From Nemertoderma westbladi (Eukaryota; Xenacoelomorpha; Nemertodermatida; Nemertodermatidae): DNA of 64,000 nt. Shown here in pieces: positions 21,757 through 34,849 of the stretch. Each line of letters starts with the position of its first letter. The first letter of the stretch is position 1. Made by a program: the position numbers and the translations under genes. The notes under the pieces were generated by a model. That model did not search any database and had not been told where the DNA came from. It saw nothing but the letters and a program-made list of their open reading frames with translations. The stretch covers positions 1 through 64,000 of the forward strand of contig JAUCBJ010000503.1 of assembly GCA_032718475.1 (NCBI GenBank), written 5' to 3'.

Positions 21757-23005
21757 TCACAGTTAGGACCCTCAGATCCTCTATGTACTCACCCAGTTAG
21801 GACCCTCAGATCCTCTATGTACTCACCCAAAGGAAAGTTCGGACCCTCAGCTCATCTATGTACTCACCCAAAGGACAGTTAGGACCCTCAGCTCCTCTAT
21901 GTACTCACCCAGTTAGGACCCTCAGATCCTCTATGTACTCACCCAAAGGAAAGTTCGGACCCTCAGCTCATCTATGTACTCACCCAAAGGACAGTTAGGA
22001 CCCTCAGCTCCTCTATGTACTCACCGAAACGACAGTTAGGACCCTCAGCTCCTCTATGTACTCACCCAAAGGACAGTAGGGACCCTCACATCCTCTATGT
22101 ACACACCCAAAGGGACAGTTAGGACCCTCAGCTCCTCTATGTACACACCCAAAGGACAGTTAGGACCCTCAGATCCTCTATGTACTCACCCAAAGGACAG
22201 TTCGGACCCTCAGCTCCACTATGTACTCACCCAAACGACAGTTAGGACCCTCAGCTCCTCTATGTACTCACCCAAAGGACAGTTAGGACCCTCAGCTCCT
22301 CTATGTACACACCCAAAGGACAGTTAGGACCCTCAGATCCTCTATGTACTCACCCAAAGGACAGTTAGGACCCTCAGCTCTTCTATTATGTACTCACCCA
22401 AAGGACAGTTAGGACCCTCAGCTCCTCTATGTACACACCCAAAGGACAGTTAGGACCCTCAGATCCTCTATGTACTCACCCGAAGGACAGTTAAGACCCT
22501 CAGCTCCACTATGTACTCACCCAAAGGACAGTTAGGACCCTCAGCTCCTCTATGTACACACCCAAAGGGACAGTTAGGACCCTCAGCTCCTCTATGTACT
22601 CACCCAAAGGACAGTTAGGACCCTCAGATCCTCTATGTACTCACCCAAAGGACAGTTAGGACCCTCAGATCCTCTATGTACTCACCCAAAGGACAGTTAG
22701 GACCCTCAGATCCTCTATGTACTCACCCAAAGGGACAGTTAGGACCCTCAGCTCCTCTATGTACTCACCCAAAGGACAGTTAGGACCCTCAGATCCTCTA
22801 TGTACTCACCCAAAGGACAGTTAGGACCCTCAGATCCTATAATGTACTCACCCAAAGGACAGTTAGGACCCTCAGCTCCTCTATGTACTCACCCAAAGGA
22901 CAGTTAGGAGTTAGGACCCTCAGCTCCTCTATGTACTCACCCAAAGGGACAGTTAGAACCCTCAGCACCTCTATGTACTCACCCAAAGGACAGTTAGGAC
23001 CCTCA
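21757..23005. repeat. 41/42-bp satellite, block 2
   Basis: Mostly 41-bp units of the ACCCTCAG type with CAGATCC/CAGCTCC alternatives. Some units are internally deleted (CTCACCCAGTTAGG, lacking AAAGGACA), for example at 21791 and 21909. Confidence 0.95.
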
Positions 23006-24532
23006 CTACTAGGATCGGCATGCTGCATTGCAGCTGCATTTTTAAGAATGCTGTGCCGGCTTGTCAACAAAAATTGCACCGCCACAACTCCCTATCACCC
23101 ATGACATTTGCTAGATCATCCGCATCTTTAAGGCCAGTGTCCTTTAAGATGCGTCTCAAGAAAGTCATGGGCTGTCCACCATGCTTATTCACTCCATGAG
23201 GCTGCCAAAGTACAAGATTGTGCACTGGCTGGTCCTCACGGCGAAAGCAATGTCCTGCAAAGCGGAGGCGAATTTGTTCTAGTGTCAAGATTGGGGAGAA
23301 CCAATGAGACACCTCCAATGTTATATAGTGTCTGGTTGGAGATGTGTGCATTGTACTTGACACAATGAACCCGGCGTAGCAATCTTGTGAATGTGCCATC
23401 CAGAGATTTGGTGTCCTCAGCAGTTATAGCCCAGCATGGACTCCCATAGAGGAGTACTGGAACTACTGCTGCTCTATATAATCGGACCTTAAGTTTCCGA
23501 TTAATTCTCGGTGACTTCCAAATCCTGGAAAGCCTATTCAAGGCTGCCCATGCCTTTCCCTTACGTATTCGAAGGTCCTCACCTGACTTCCGGATCCATG
23601 ACCCCAGGTAACAGAAGTCGTCCACATGCTCAAGCATACCATCTTTTGAGCTTATGCTCATCCGATCAGAGACTTGCTGAGGACTTTCAAAGTTAACTGT
23701 CAAAATTTTGGTCTTTCTGGAGTTAATAAAAAGCCCAACACTAGAAGCAGCATGTTCTAATGAGCTGAGGTGCCGTTGGGCTCCCTCTAGAGATTCTGCG
23801 AGTACTCCTAAGTCATCAGCAAAGTCTAGATCAGTTAGGTACTTGGCGGGATTTCCTCGACTTCTGGAGCCAGTAGGTGGAGTTATCATCACCCCATCAT
23901 CATTATGATGATCTAAGGACATGCGTAGAACATAGTCAACCACAATTATGAACAAGAATGGTGCAAGTGTGTCGCCCTGGAGGACGCCCCATAACACTTC
24001 AAATGGTTCTGTGTCACCATCAACAGTAGACACAAATGTTGTCGAACCATCGTATACTGATCTGATTGCTGCAATAATTTCATCAGGAATCCCATATAAT
24101 GAAAGTATGCTGAACATACGTGAGCGAGAGACTGAATCAAAGGCCTTGAAGAAGTCAACAAAGATAACAGCCAGATGCCTGTCTTTCTTTTTTGATAACT
24201 CTTCAATTATCCTTCTAAGTGCCAAAATGGGCTCCATAGTCCCACGACCTTTACGGAACCCATTCTGATTTCCACGGAGCAGTCTCTCAATGGGATCCCT
24301 GATGCGATTTAATAGAATTCTATTGTATAGCTTTGCAGCAATTGAGATAAATGAGATTCCCCGAAAAGAACCATAGAGTGTTAGGTTGCCCTTCTTGGGA
24401 ACTGGCACCAACTTATTTGTTTTCATTTCTTGTGGGACTCTTGTTGTACGGTACATGTCTACTATGATGGGATAGATGAGCTTTAAACACAGGTATTTTA
24501 AAGACCTCAGGGGGAACACCATCTACTCTACT
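23006..24532 (-). mobile_element. LINE copy C: near twin of copy A with a 3' end
   Basis: The open frame 23236-24522 (428 codons) is almost identical to that of copy A, differing at only a few residues (GSRSRG for GCRSRG, RLYRAAV for RLFRAAV). It shares the 2-bp deletion, the C-terminal frameshift and exactly the same 5' breakpoint (ATCTACTCTACT joined to CCACCCAAAGG). Unlike A it retains the last 230 bp (C-terminal codons in a second frame, 23064-23399) and the 3' end next to TTAGGACCCTCA. Copy A is best explained as a duplicate of this locus, or the reverse with partial loss. Not functional. Confidence 0.9.
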
Positions 24533-27500
24533 CCACCCAAAGGACAGTTAGGTCTCCCAGCTCCTCTATGTACTCACCCAAAGGACAGTTCGGACCCTCA
24601 GCGCCACTATGTACTCACCCAAAGAACAGTTAGGACCCTCAGCTCCTCTATGTACTCACCCAAAGGACAGTTAGGACCCTCAGCTCCTCTATGTACTCAC
24701 CCAAAGTACAGTTAGGACCCTCAGATCCTCTATGTACTCACCCAAAGGACAGTTAGGACCCTCAGCTCTTCTATTATGTACTCACCCAAAGGACAGTTAG
24801 GACCCTCAGCTCCTCTATGTACTCACCCAAAGGACAGTTAGGACCCTCAGATCCTCTATGTACTCACCCGAAGGACAGTTAGGACCCTCAGCTCCACTAT
24901 GTACTCACCCAAAGGACAGTTAGGACCGTCAGCTCCTCTATGTACACACCCAAAGGGACAGTTAGGACCCTCAGCTCCTCTATGTACTCACCCAAAGGAC
25001 ATTTAGGACCCTCAGATCCTCTATGTACTCACCCAAAGGACAGTTCGGACCCTCAGCTCATCTATGTACTCACCCAAAGGACAGTTAGGACCATCAGCTC
25101 CTTTATGTACTTACCCAAAGGACAGTTAGGACCCTCAGCTCCTCTATGTACTCACCGAAACGACAGTTAGGACCCTCAGCTCCTCTATGTACTCACCCAA
25201 AGGACAGTTAGGACCCTCAGCTCCTCTATGTACACACCCAAAGGGACAGTTAGGACCCTCAGCTCCTCTATGTACTCACCCAAAGGACAGTTAGGACCCT
25301 CAGATCATCTATGTACTCACCCAAAGGACAGTTCGGACCCTCAGCGCCACTATGTACTCACCCAAAGGACAGTTAGGACCCTCAGCTCCTCTATGTACTC
25401 ACCCAAAGGACAGTTAGGACCCTCAGCTCCTCTATGTACTCACCCAAAGTACAGTTAGGACCCTCAGATCCTCTATGTACTCACCCAAAGGACAGTTAGG
25501 ACCCTCAGCTCTTCTATTATGTACTCACCCAAAGGACAGTTAGGACCCTCAGCTCCTCTATGTACTCACCCAAAGGACAGTTAGGACCCTCAGATCCTCT
25601 ATGTACTCACCCGAAGGACAGTTAGGACCCTCAGCTCCACTATGTACTCACCCAAAGGACAGTTAGGACCCTCAGCTCCTCTATGTACACACCCAAAGGG
25701 ACAGTTAGGACCCTCAGCTCCTCTATGTACTCACCCAAAGGACAGTTAGGACCCTCAGATCCTCTATGTACTCACCCAAAGGACAGTTAGGAGCCTCAGA
25801 TCCTCATGTACTCACACAAAGGACAGTTAGGACCCTCAGATCATCTATGTACTCACCAAAAGGACAGTTAGGACCCTCAGCTCCTCTATGTACTCACACA
25901 AAGGACAGTTAAGAGTTAGGACCCTCACCCTCAGCTCCTCTATGTACACACCCAAAGGGACAGTTAGGACCCCCAGATCCTCTATGTACTCACCCAAAGG
26001 AACAGTTAGGACCCTCAGCTCCTCTATGTACTCACCCAAAGGGACAGTTAGGTCTCCCAGCTCCTCTATGTACTCACCCAAAGGACAGTTAGGACTCTCA
26101 GCTCATCTATGTACTCACCCAAAGGACAGTTAGGACCCTCAGATCCTCTATGTACTCACCCAAAGGACTGTTAGGACCCTCAGCTCCTCTATGTACTCAC
26201 CCAAAGGACAGTTAGGACCCTCAGCTCATCTATGTACTCACCCAAAGGACAGTTAGGACCCTCAGATCCTCTATGTACTCACCCAAAGGACAGTTAGGAC
26301 CCTCAGCTCCTCTATGTACTCACCCAAAGGACAGTTAGGGCCCTCAGCTCCTCTATGTACTCACCCAAAGGGACAGTTAGGTCTCCCAGCTCCTCTATGT
26401 ACTCACCCAAAGGGACAGTTAGGTTTCCCAGCTCCTCTATGTACTCACCCAAGGGACAGTTAGGACCCTTAGCTCCTCTATGTACTCACCCAAAGGACAG
26501 TTGGGACCCTCAGCTCCTCTATGTACTCACCCAAAGGGACAGTTAGGTCTCCCAGCTCCTCTATGTACTCACCCAAAGGACAGTTAGGTCCCTCTGCTCC
26601 TCTATGTACTCACCCAAAGGGACAGTTAGAACCCTAAGCACCTCTACGTACTCACCCAAAGGGACAGTTAGGTCTCCCAGCTCCTCTATGTAGTCACCCA
26701 AGGACAGTTAGGTCCCTCAGCTCCTCTAGGTACTCACCCAAAGGACAGTTAGGACACTCAGCTCCTCTATGTACTCACCCAAAGGACAGTTAGGACCCTC
26801 AGATCATCTATGTACTCACCCAAAGGACAGTTAGGACCCTCAGCTCCTCTATGTACACACCCAAAGGGACAGTTAGGACCCTCAGCTCCTCTATGTACTC
26901 ACCCAAAGGAACAGTTAGGACCCTCAGCTCCTCTATGTACTCACCCAGTTCGGACCCTCAGATCCTCTATGTACTCACCCAAAGGACAGTTCGGACCCTC
27001 AGCTCATCTATGTACTCACCCAAAGGACAGTTAGGACCCTCAGATCCTCTATGTACTCACCCAAAGGACAGTTAGGACCCTCAGGTCCTCTATGTACTCA
27101 CCCAGTTAGGACCCTCAGATCCTCTATGTACTTACCCAAAGGACAGTTAGGACCCTCAGCTCCTCTAGGTACTCACCCAAAGGACAGTTAGGACCCTCAG
27201 CTCCTCTATCTACTCACCCAAAGGACAGTTAGGACCCTCAGCTCCTCTGTGTACTCACCCAAAGGGACAGTTAGGACCCTCAGCTCCTCTATGTACTCAC
27301 CCAAAGGACAGTTAGGACCCTCAGATCCTCTATGTACTCACCCAAAGGACAGTTAGGCTTAGGACCCTCAGCTCCTCTATGTACTCGCCAAGTTAGGACC
27401 CTCAGATCCTCTATGTACTCACCCAAAGGACAGTTAGGACCCTCAGCTCCTCTATGTACTCACCCAAAGGACAGTTCGGACCCTCAGCTAATCTATGTAC

Positions 27501-30500
27501 TCACCCAAAGGACAGTTAGGACCCTCAGCTCCTTTATGTACTTACCCAAAGGACAGTTAGGACCCTCAGCTCCTCTATGTACTCACCGAAACGACAGTTA
27601 GGACCCTCAGATCCTCTATGTACTCACCCAAAGGACAGTTAGGACCCTCAGCTCCTCTATGTACTCACCCAAAGGACAGTTAGGACCCTCAGCTCCTCTA
27701 TGTACACACCCAAAGGGACAGTTAGGACCCTCAGCTCCTCTATGTACTCACACAAAGGACAGTTAGGACCCTCAGCTCCTCTATGTACACACCCAAAGGG
27801 ACAGTTAGGACCCTCAGCTCCTCTATGTACTCACACAAAGGACAGTTAAGAGTTAGGACCCTCAGCTCCTCTATGTACACAACCAAAGGGACAGTTAGGA
27901 CCCCCAGATCCTCTATGTACTCACCCAAAGGAACAGTTAGGACCCTCAGATCCTCTATGTACTCACCCAAAGGACAGTTAGGACCCTCAGCTCCTCTATG
28001 TACTCACCGAAACGACAGTTAGGACCCTCAGCTCCTCTATATACTCACCCAAAGGACAGTTAGGACCCTCAGCTCCTCTATGTACACACCCAAAGGGACA
28101 GTTAGGACCCTCAGCTCCTCTATGTACTCACACAAAGGACAGTTAAGAGTTAGGACCCTCAGCTCCTCTATGTACACAACCAAAGGGACAGTTAGGACCC
28201 CCAGATCCTCTATGTACTCACCCAAAGGAACAGTTAGGACCCTCAGCTCCTCTATGTACTCACCCAAAGGACAGGTCGGACCCTCAGCTCATCTATGTAC
28301 TCACCCAAAGGACAGTTAGGACCCTCAGATCCTCTATGTACTCACCCAAAGGACAGTTAGGACCCTCAGGTCCTCTATGTACTCACCCAGTTAGGACCCT
28401 CAGATCCTCTATGTACTTACCCAAAGGACAGTTAGGACCCTCAGCTCCTCTAGGTACTCACCCAAAGGACAGTTAGGACCCTCAGCTCCTCTATCTACTC
28501 ACCCAAAGGACAGTTAGGACCCTCAGATCCTCTATGTACTCACCCAAAGGACAGTTAGGACCCTCAGCTCCTCTATGTACTCACCCAAAGGACAGGTAGG
28601 ACCCTCAGATCCTCTATGTACTCACCCAAAGGACAGTTAGGACCCTCAGCTCCTCTATGTACTCGCCAAGTTAGGACCCTCATATCCTCGTACTTACCCA
28701 AAGGACAGTTAGGACCCTCAGCTCCTCTATGTACTCACCGAAACGACAGTTAGGACCCTCAGCTCCTTATGTACTCACCCAAAGGACAGTTAGGACCCTC
28801 AGATCCTCTATGTACTTACCCAAAGGACAGTTAGGACCCTCAGCTCCTCTATGTACTCACCGAAACGACAGTTAGGACCCTCAGCTCCTTATGTACTCAC
28901 ACAAAGGACAGTTAGGACCCTCAGCTCCTCTATGTACACACGCAAAGGGACAGTTAGGACCCTCAGCTCCTCTATGTACTCACACAAAGGACAGTTAAGA
29001 GTTAGGACCCTCAGCTCCTCTATGTACACAACCAAAGGGACAGTTAGGACCCCCAGATCCTCTATGTACTCACCCAAAGGAACAGTTAGGACCCTCAGCT
29101 CCTCTATGTACTCACCCAAAGGACAGGTCGGACCCTCAGCTCATCTATGTACTCACCCAAAGGACAGTTAGGACCCTCAGATCCTCTATGTACTCACCCA
29201 AAGGACAGTTAGGACCCTCAGGTCCTCTATGTACTCACCCAGTTAGGACCCTCAGATCCTCTATGTACTTACCCAAAGGACAGTTAGGACCCTCAGCTCC
29301 TCTAGGTACTCACCCAAAGGACAGTTAGGACCCTCAGCTCCTCTATCTACTCACCCAAAGGACAGTTAGGACCCTCAGATCCTCTATGTACTCACCCAAA
29401 GGACAGTTAGGACCCTCAGCTCCTCTATGTACTCACCCAAAGGACAGGTAGGACCCTCAGATCCTCTATTTACTCACCCAAAGGACAGTTAGGACCCTCA
29501 GCTCCTCTATGTACTCGCCAAGTTAGGACCCTCATATCCTCGTACTTACCCAAAGGACAGTTAGGACCCTCAGCTCCTCTATGTACTCACCGAAACGACA
29601 GTTAGGACCCTCAGCTCCTTATGTACTCACCCAAAGGACAGTTAGGACCCTCAGATCCTCTATGTACTTACCCAAAGGACAGTTAGGACCCTCAGCTCCT
29701 CTATGTACTCACCGAAACGACAGTTAGGACCCTCAGCTCCTTATGTACTCACACAAAGGACAGTTAGGACCCTCAGCTCCTCTATGTACACACCCAAAGG
29801 GACAGTTAGGACCCTCAGCTCCTCTATGTACTCACCCAAAGGAACAGTTAGGACCCTCAGCTCCTCTATGTACTCACCCAAAGGACAGTTCGGACCCTCA
29901 GCTAATCTATGTACTCACCCAAAGGACAGTTAGGACCCTCAGCTCCTTTATGTACTTACCCAAAGGACAGTTAGGACCCTCAGCTCCTCTATGTACTCAC
30001 CGAAACGACAGTTAGGACCCTCAGCTCCTCTATGTACTCACCCAAAGGACAGTTAGGACCCTCAGCTCCTCTATGTACTCACCCAAAGGACAGTTAGGAC
30101 CCTCAGGTCCTCTATGTACTCACCCAGTTAGGACCCTCAGATCCTCTATGTACTTACCCAAAGGACAGTTAGGACCCTCAGCTCCTCTATGTACTCACCC
30201 AAAGGACAGTTAGGACCCTCAGATCCTCTATGTACTCACCCAAAGGACAGTTAGGACCCTCAGGTCCTCTATGTACTCACCCAGTTAGGACCCTCAGATC
30301 CTCTATGTACTTACCCAAAGGACAGTTAGGACCCTCAGCTCCTCTAGGTACTCACCCAAAGGACAGATTTTTTAGATTTTTTAGATTAGTTAGGACCCTC
30401 AGCTCCTCTATCTACTCACCCAAAGGACAGTTAGGACCCTCAGATCCTCTATGTACTCACCCAAAGGACAGTTAGGACCCTCAGCTCCTCTATGTACTCA

Positions 30501-33500
30501 CCCAAAGGACAGGTAGGACCCTCAGATCCTCTATGTACTCACCCAAAGGACAGTTAGGACCCTCAGCTCCTCTATGTACTCGCCAAGTTAGGACCCTCAT
30601 ATCCTCGTACTTACCCAAAGGACAGTTAGGACCCTCAGCTCCTCATGTACTCACCGAAACGACAGTTAGGACCCTCAGCTCCTTATGTACTCACCCAAAG
30701 GACAGTTAGGACCCTCAGATCCTCTATGTACTTACCCAAAGGACAGTTAGGACCCTCAGCTCCTCTATGTACTCACCGAAACGACAGTTAGGACCCTCAG
30801 CTCCTTATGTACTCACCCAAAGGACAGTTAGGACCCTCAGCTCCTCTATGTACACACCCAAAGGGACAGTTAGGACCCTCAGCTCCTCTATGTACTCACC
30901 CAAAGGACAGTTCGGACCCTCAGCTAATCTATGTACTCACCCAAAGGACAGTTAGGACCCTCAGCTCCTTTATGTACTTACCCAAAGGACAGTTAGGACC
31001 CTCAGCTCCTCTATGTACTCACCGAAACGACAGTTAGGACCCTCAGCTCCTCTATGTACTCACCCAAAGGACAGTTAGGACCCTCAGCTCCTCTATGTAC
31101 ACACCCAAAGGGACAGTTAGGACCCTCAGCTCCTCTATGTACTCACACAAAGGACAGTTAAGAGTTAGGACCCTCAGCTCCTCTATGTACACAACCAAAG
31201 GGACAGTTAGGACCCCCAGATCCTCTATGTACTCACCCAAAGGAACAGTTAGGACCCTCAGATCCTCTATGTACTCACCCAAAGGACAGTTAGGACCCTC
31301 AGATCCTCTATGTACTCACCCAAAGGACAGTTAGGACCCTCAGGTCCTCTATGTACTCACCCAGTTAGGACCCTCAGATCCTCTATGTACTTACCCAAAG
31401 GACAGTTAGGACCCTCAGCTCCTCTAGGTACTCACCCAAAGGACAGTTAGGACCCTCAGCTCCTCTATCTACTCACCCAAAGGACAGTTAGGACCCTCAG
31501 ATCCTCTATGTACTCACCCAAAGGACAGTTAGGACCCTCAGCTCCTTTATGTACTCACCCAAAGGACAGGTAGGACCCTCAGATCCTCTATGTACTCACC
31601 CAAAGGACAGTTAGGACCCTCAGCTCCTCTATGTACTCGCCAAGTTAGGACCCTCATATCCTCGTACTTACCCAAAGGACAGTTAGGACCCTCAGCTCCT
31701 CTATGTACTCACCGAAACGACAGTTAGGACTCTCAGCTCCTTATGTACTCACACAAAGGACAGTTCGGACCCTCAGCTAATCTATGTACTCACCCAAAGG
31801 ACAGTTAGGACCCTCACATCCTCTATGTACTCACCCAAAGGACAGTTAGGACCCTCAGGTCCTCTATGTACTCACCCAGTTAGGACCCTCAGATCCTCTA
31901 TGTACTTACCCAAAGGACAGTTAGGACCCTCAGCTCCTCTAGGTACTCACCCAAAGGACAGTTAGGACCCTCAGCTCCTCTATCTACTCACCCAAAGGAC
32001 AGTTAGGACCCTCAGATCCTCTATGTACTCACCCAAAGGACAGTTAGGACCCTCAGCTCCTCTATGTACTCACCCAAAGGACAGGTAGGACCCTCAGATC
32101 CTCTATGTACTCACCCAAAGGACAGTTAGGACCCTCAGCTCCTCTATGTACTCGCCAAGTTAGGACCCTCATATCCTCGTACTTACCCAAAGGACAGTTA
32201 GGACCCTCAGCTCCTCTATGTACTCACCGAAACGACAGTTAGGACTCTCAGCTCCTTATGTACTCACACAAAGGACAGTTCGGACCCTCAGCTAATCTCT
32301 GTACTCACCCAAAGGACAGTTAGGACCCTCAGCTCCTCTATGTACACACCCAAAGGGACAGTTAGGACCCTCAGCTCCTCTATGTACTCACCCAAAGGAC
32401 AGTTCGGACCCTCAGCTAATCTATGTACTCACCCAAAGGACAGTTAGGACCCTCAGATCCTTTATGTACTTACCCAAAGGACAGTTAGGACCCTCAGCTC
32501 CTCTATGTACTCACCGAAACGACAGTTAGGACCCTCAGCTCCTCTATGTACTCACCCAAAGGACAGTTAGGACCCTCAGCTCCTCTATGTACACACCCAA
32601 AGGGACAGTTAGGACCCTCAGTTCCTCTATGTACTCACACAAAGGACAGTTAAGAGTTAGGACCCTCAGCTCCTCTATGTACACAACCAAAGGGACAGTT
32701 AGGACCCCCAGATCCTCTATGTACTCACCCAAAGGAACAGTTAGGACCCTCAGCTCCTCTATGTACTCACCCAAAGGGACAGTTAGGTCTCCCAGCTCCT
32801 CTATGTACTCACCCAAAGGACAGTTAGGACTCTCAGCTCATCTATGTACTCACCCAAAGGACAGTTAGGACCCTCAGATCCTCTATGTACTCACCCAAAG
32901 GACAGTTAGGACCCTCAGCTCCTCTATGTACTCACCCAAAGGGTCAATTAGGACCCTCAGATCCTCTATGTACTCACCCAAAGGACAGTTAGGACCCTCA
33001 GCTCCTCTATGTACTCACCCAAAGGACAGTTAGGACCCTCAGGTCCTCTATGTACTCACCCAAAGGGACAGTTAGGTCTCCCAGCTCCTCTATGTACTCA
33101 CCCAACGGACAGTTAGGACTCTCAGCTCATCTATGTACTCACCCAAAGGACAGTTAGGACCCTCAGATCCTCTATGTACTTACCCAAAGGACAGTTAGGA
33201 CCCTCAGCTCCTCTATGTACTCACCCAAAGGACAGTTAGGACCCTCAGATCCTCTATGTACTCACCCAAAGGACAGTTAGGACCCTCAGGTCCTCTATGT
33301 ACTCACCCAGTTAGGACCCTCAGATCCTCTATGTACTTACCCAAAGGACAGTTAGGACCCTCAGCTCCTCTAGGTACTCACCCAAAGGACAGTTAGGACC
33401 CTCAGCTCCTCTATCTACTCACCCAAAGGACAGTTAGGACCCTCAGATCCTCTATGTACTCACCCAAAGGACAGTTAGGACCCTCAGCTCCTCTATGTAC

Positions 33501-34849
33501 TCACCCAAAGGACAGGTAGGACCCTCAGATCCTCTATGTACTCACCCAAAGGACAGTTAGGACCCTCAGCTCCTCTATGTACTCGCCAAGTTAGGACCCT
33601 CATATCCTCGTACTTACCCAAAGGACAGTTAGGACCCTCAGCTCCTCATGTACTCACCGAAACGACAGTTAGGACCCTCAGCTCCTTATGTACTCACCCA
33701 AAGGACAGTTAGGACCCTCAGATCCTCTATGTACTTACCCAAAGGACAGTTAGGACCCTCAGCTCCTCTATGTACTCACCGAAACGACAGTTAGGACCCT
33801 CAGCTCCTTATGTACTCACACAAAGGACAGTTAGGACCCTCAGCTCCTCTATGTACACACCCAAAGGGAGAGTTAGGACCCTCAGCTCCTCTATGTACTC
33901 ACCCAAAGGACAGTTCGGACCCTCAGCTAATCTATGTACTCACCCAAAGGACAGTTAGGACCCTCAGCTCCTTTATGTACTTACCCAAAGGACAGTTAGG
34001 ACCCTCAGCTCCTCTATGTACTCACCCAAAGGACAGTTAGGACCCTCAGCTCCTCTATGTACACACCCAAAGGGACAGTTAGGACCCTCAGCTCCTCTAT
34101 GTACTCACACAAAGGACAGTTAAGAGTTAGGACCCTCAGCTCCTCTATGTACACAACCAAAGGGACAGTTAGGACCCCCAGATCCTCTATGTACTCACCC
34201 AAAGGAACAGTTAGGACCCTCAGATCCTCTATGTACTCACCCAAAGGACAGGTCGGACCCTCAGCTCATCTATGTACTCACCCAAAGGACAGTTAGGACC
34301 CTCAGATCCTCTATGTACTCACCCAAAGGACAGTTAGGACCCTCAGGTCCTCTATGTACTCACCCAGTTAGGACCCTCAGATCCTCTATGTACTTACCCA
34401 AAGGACAGTTAGGACCCTCAGCTCCTCTAGGTACTCACCCAAAGGACAGTTAGGACCCTCAGCTCCTCTATCTACTCACCCAAAGGACAGTTAGGACCCT
34501 CAGATCCTCTATGTACTCACCCAAAGGACAGTTAGGACCCTCAGCTCCTCTATGTACTCACCCAAAGGACAGGTAGGACCCTCAGATCCACCCAAAGGAC
34601 AGTTAGGACCCTCAGCTCCTCTATGTACTCGCCAAGTTAGGACCCTCATATCCTCGTACTTACCCAAAGGACAGTTAGGACCCTCAGCTCCTCTATGTAC
34701 TCACCGAAACGACAGTTAGGACTCTCAGCTCCTTATGTACTCACTCAAAGGACAGTTCGGACCCTCAGCTAATCTATGTACTCACCCAAAGGACAGTTCG
34801 GACCCTCAGCTAATCTATGTACTCACCCAAAGGACAGTTAGGACCCTCA
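24533..34849. repeat. 41/42-bp satellite, block 3, with recurring modules
   Basis: Dominated by 41-bp ACCCTCAG units. Multi-unit modules recur. One is marked by CAGTTAAGAGTTAGGACCC, at about 25907, 27842, 28139, 28991, 31154, 32646 and 34116. Another is marked by CTCGCCAAGTTAGGACCCTC followed by ATATCCTCGTACTTACCC, at about 28671, 29520, 30584, 31640, 32156, 33590 and 34633. Spacings range from about 0.5 to 1.4 kb, so modules were copied and then lost or gained units. A single T-rich insertion (ATTTTTTAGATTTTTTAGAT) interrupts one unit at about 30366. Open frames here are repeat artefacts. Confidence 0.95.
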
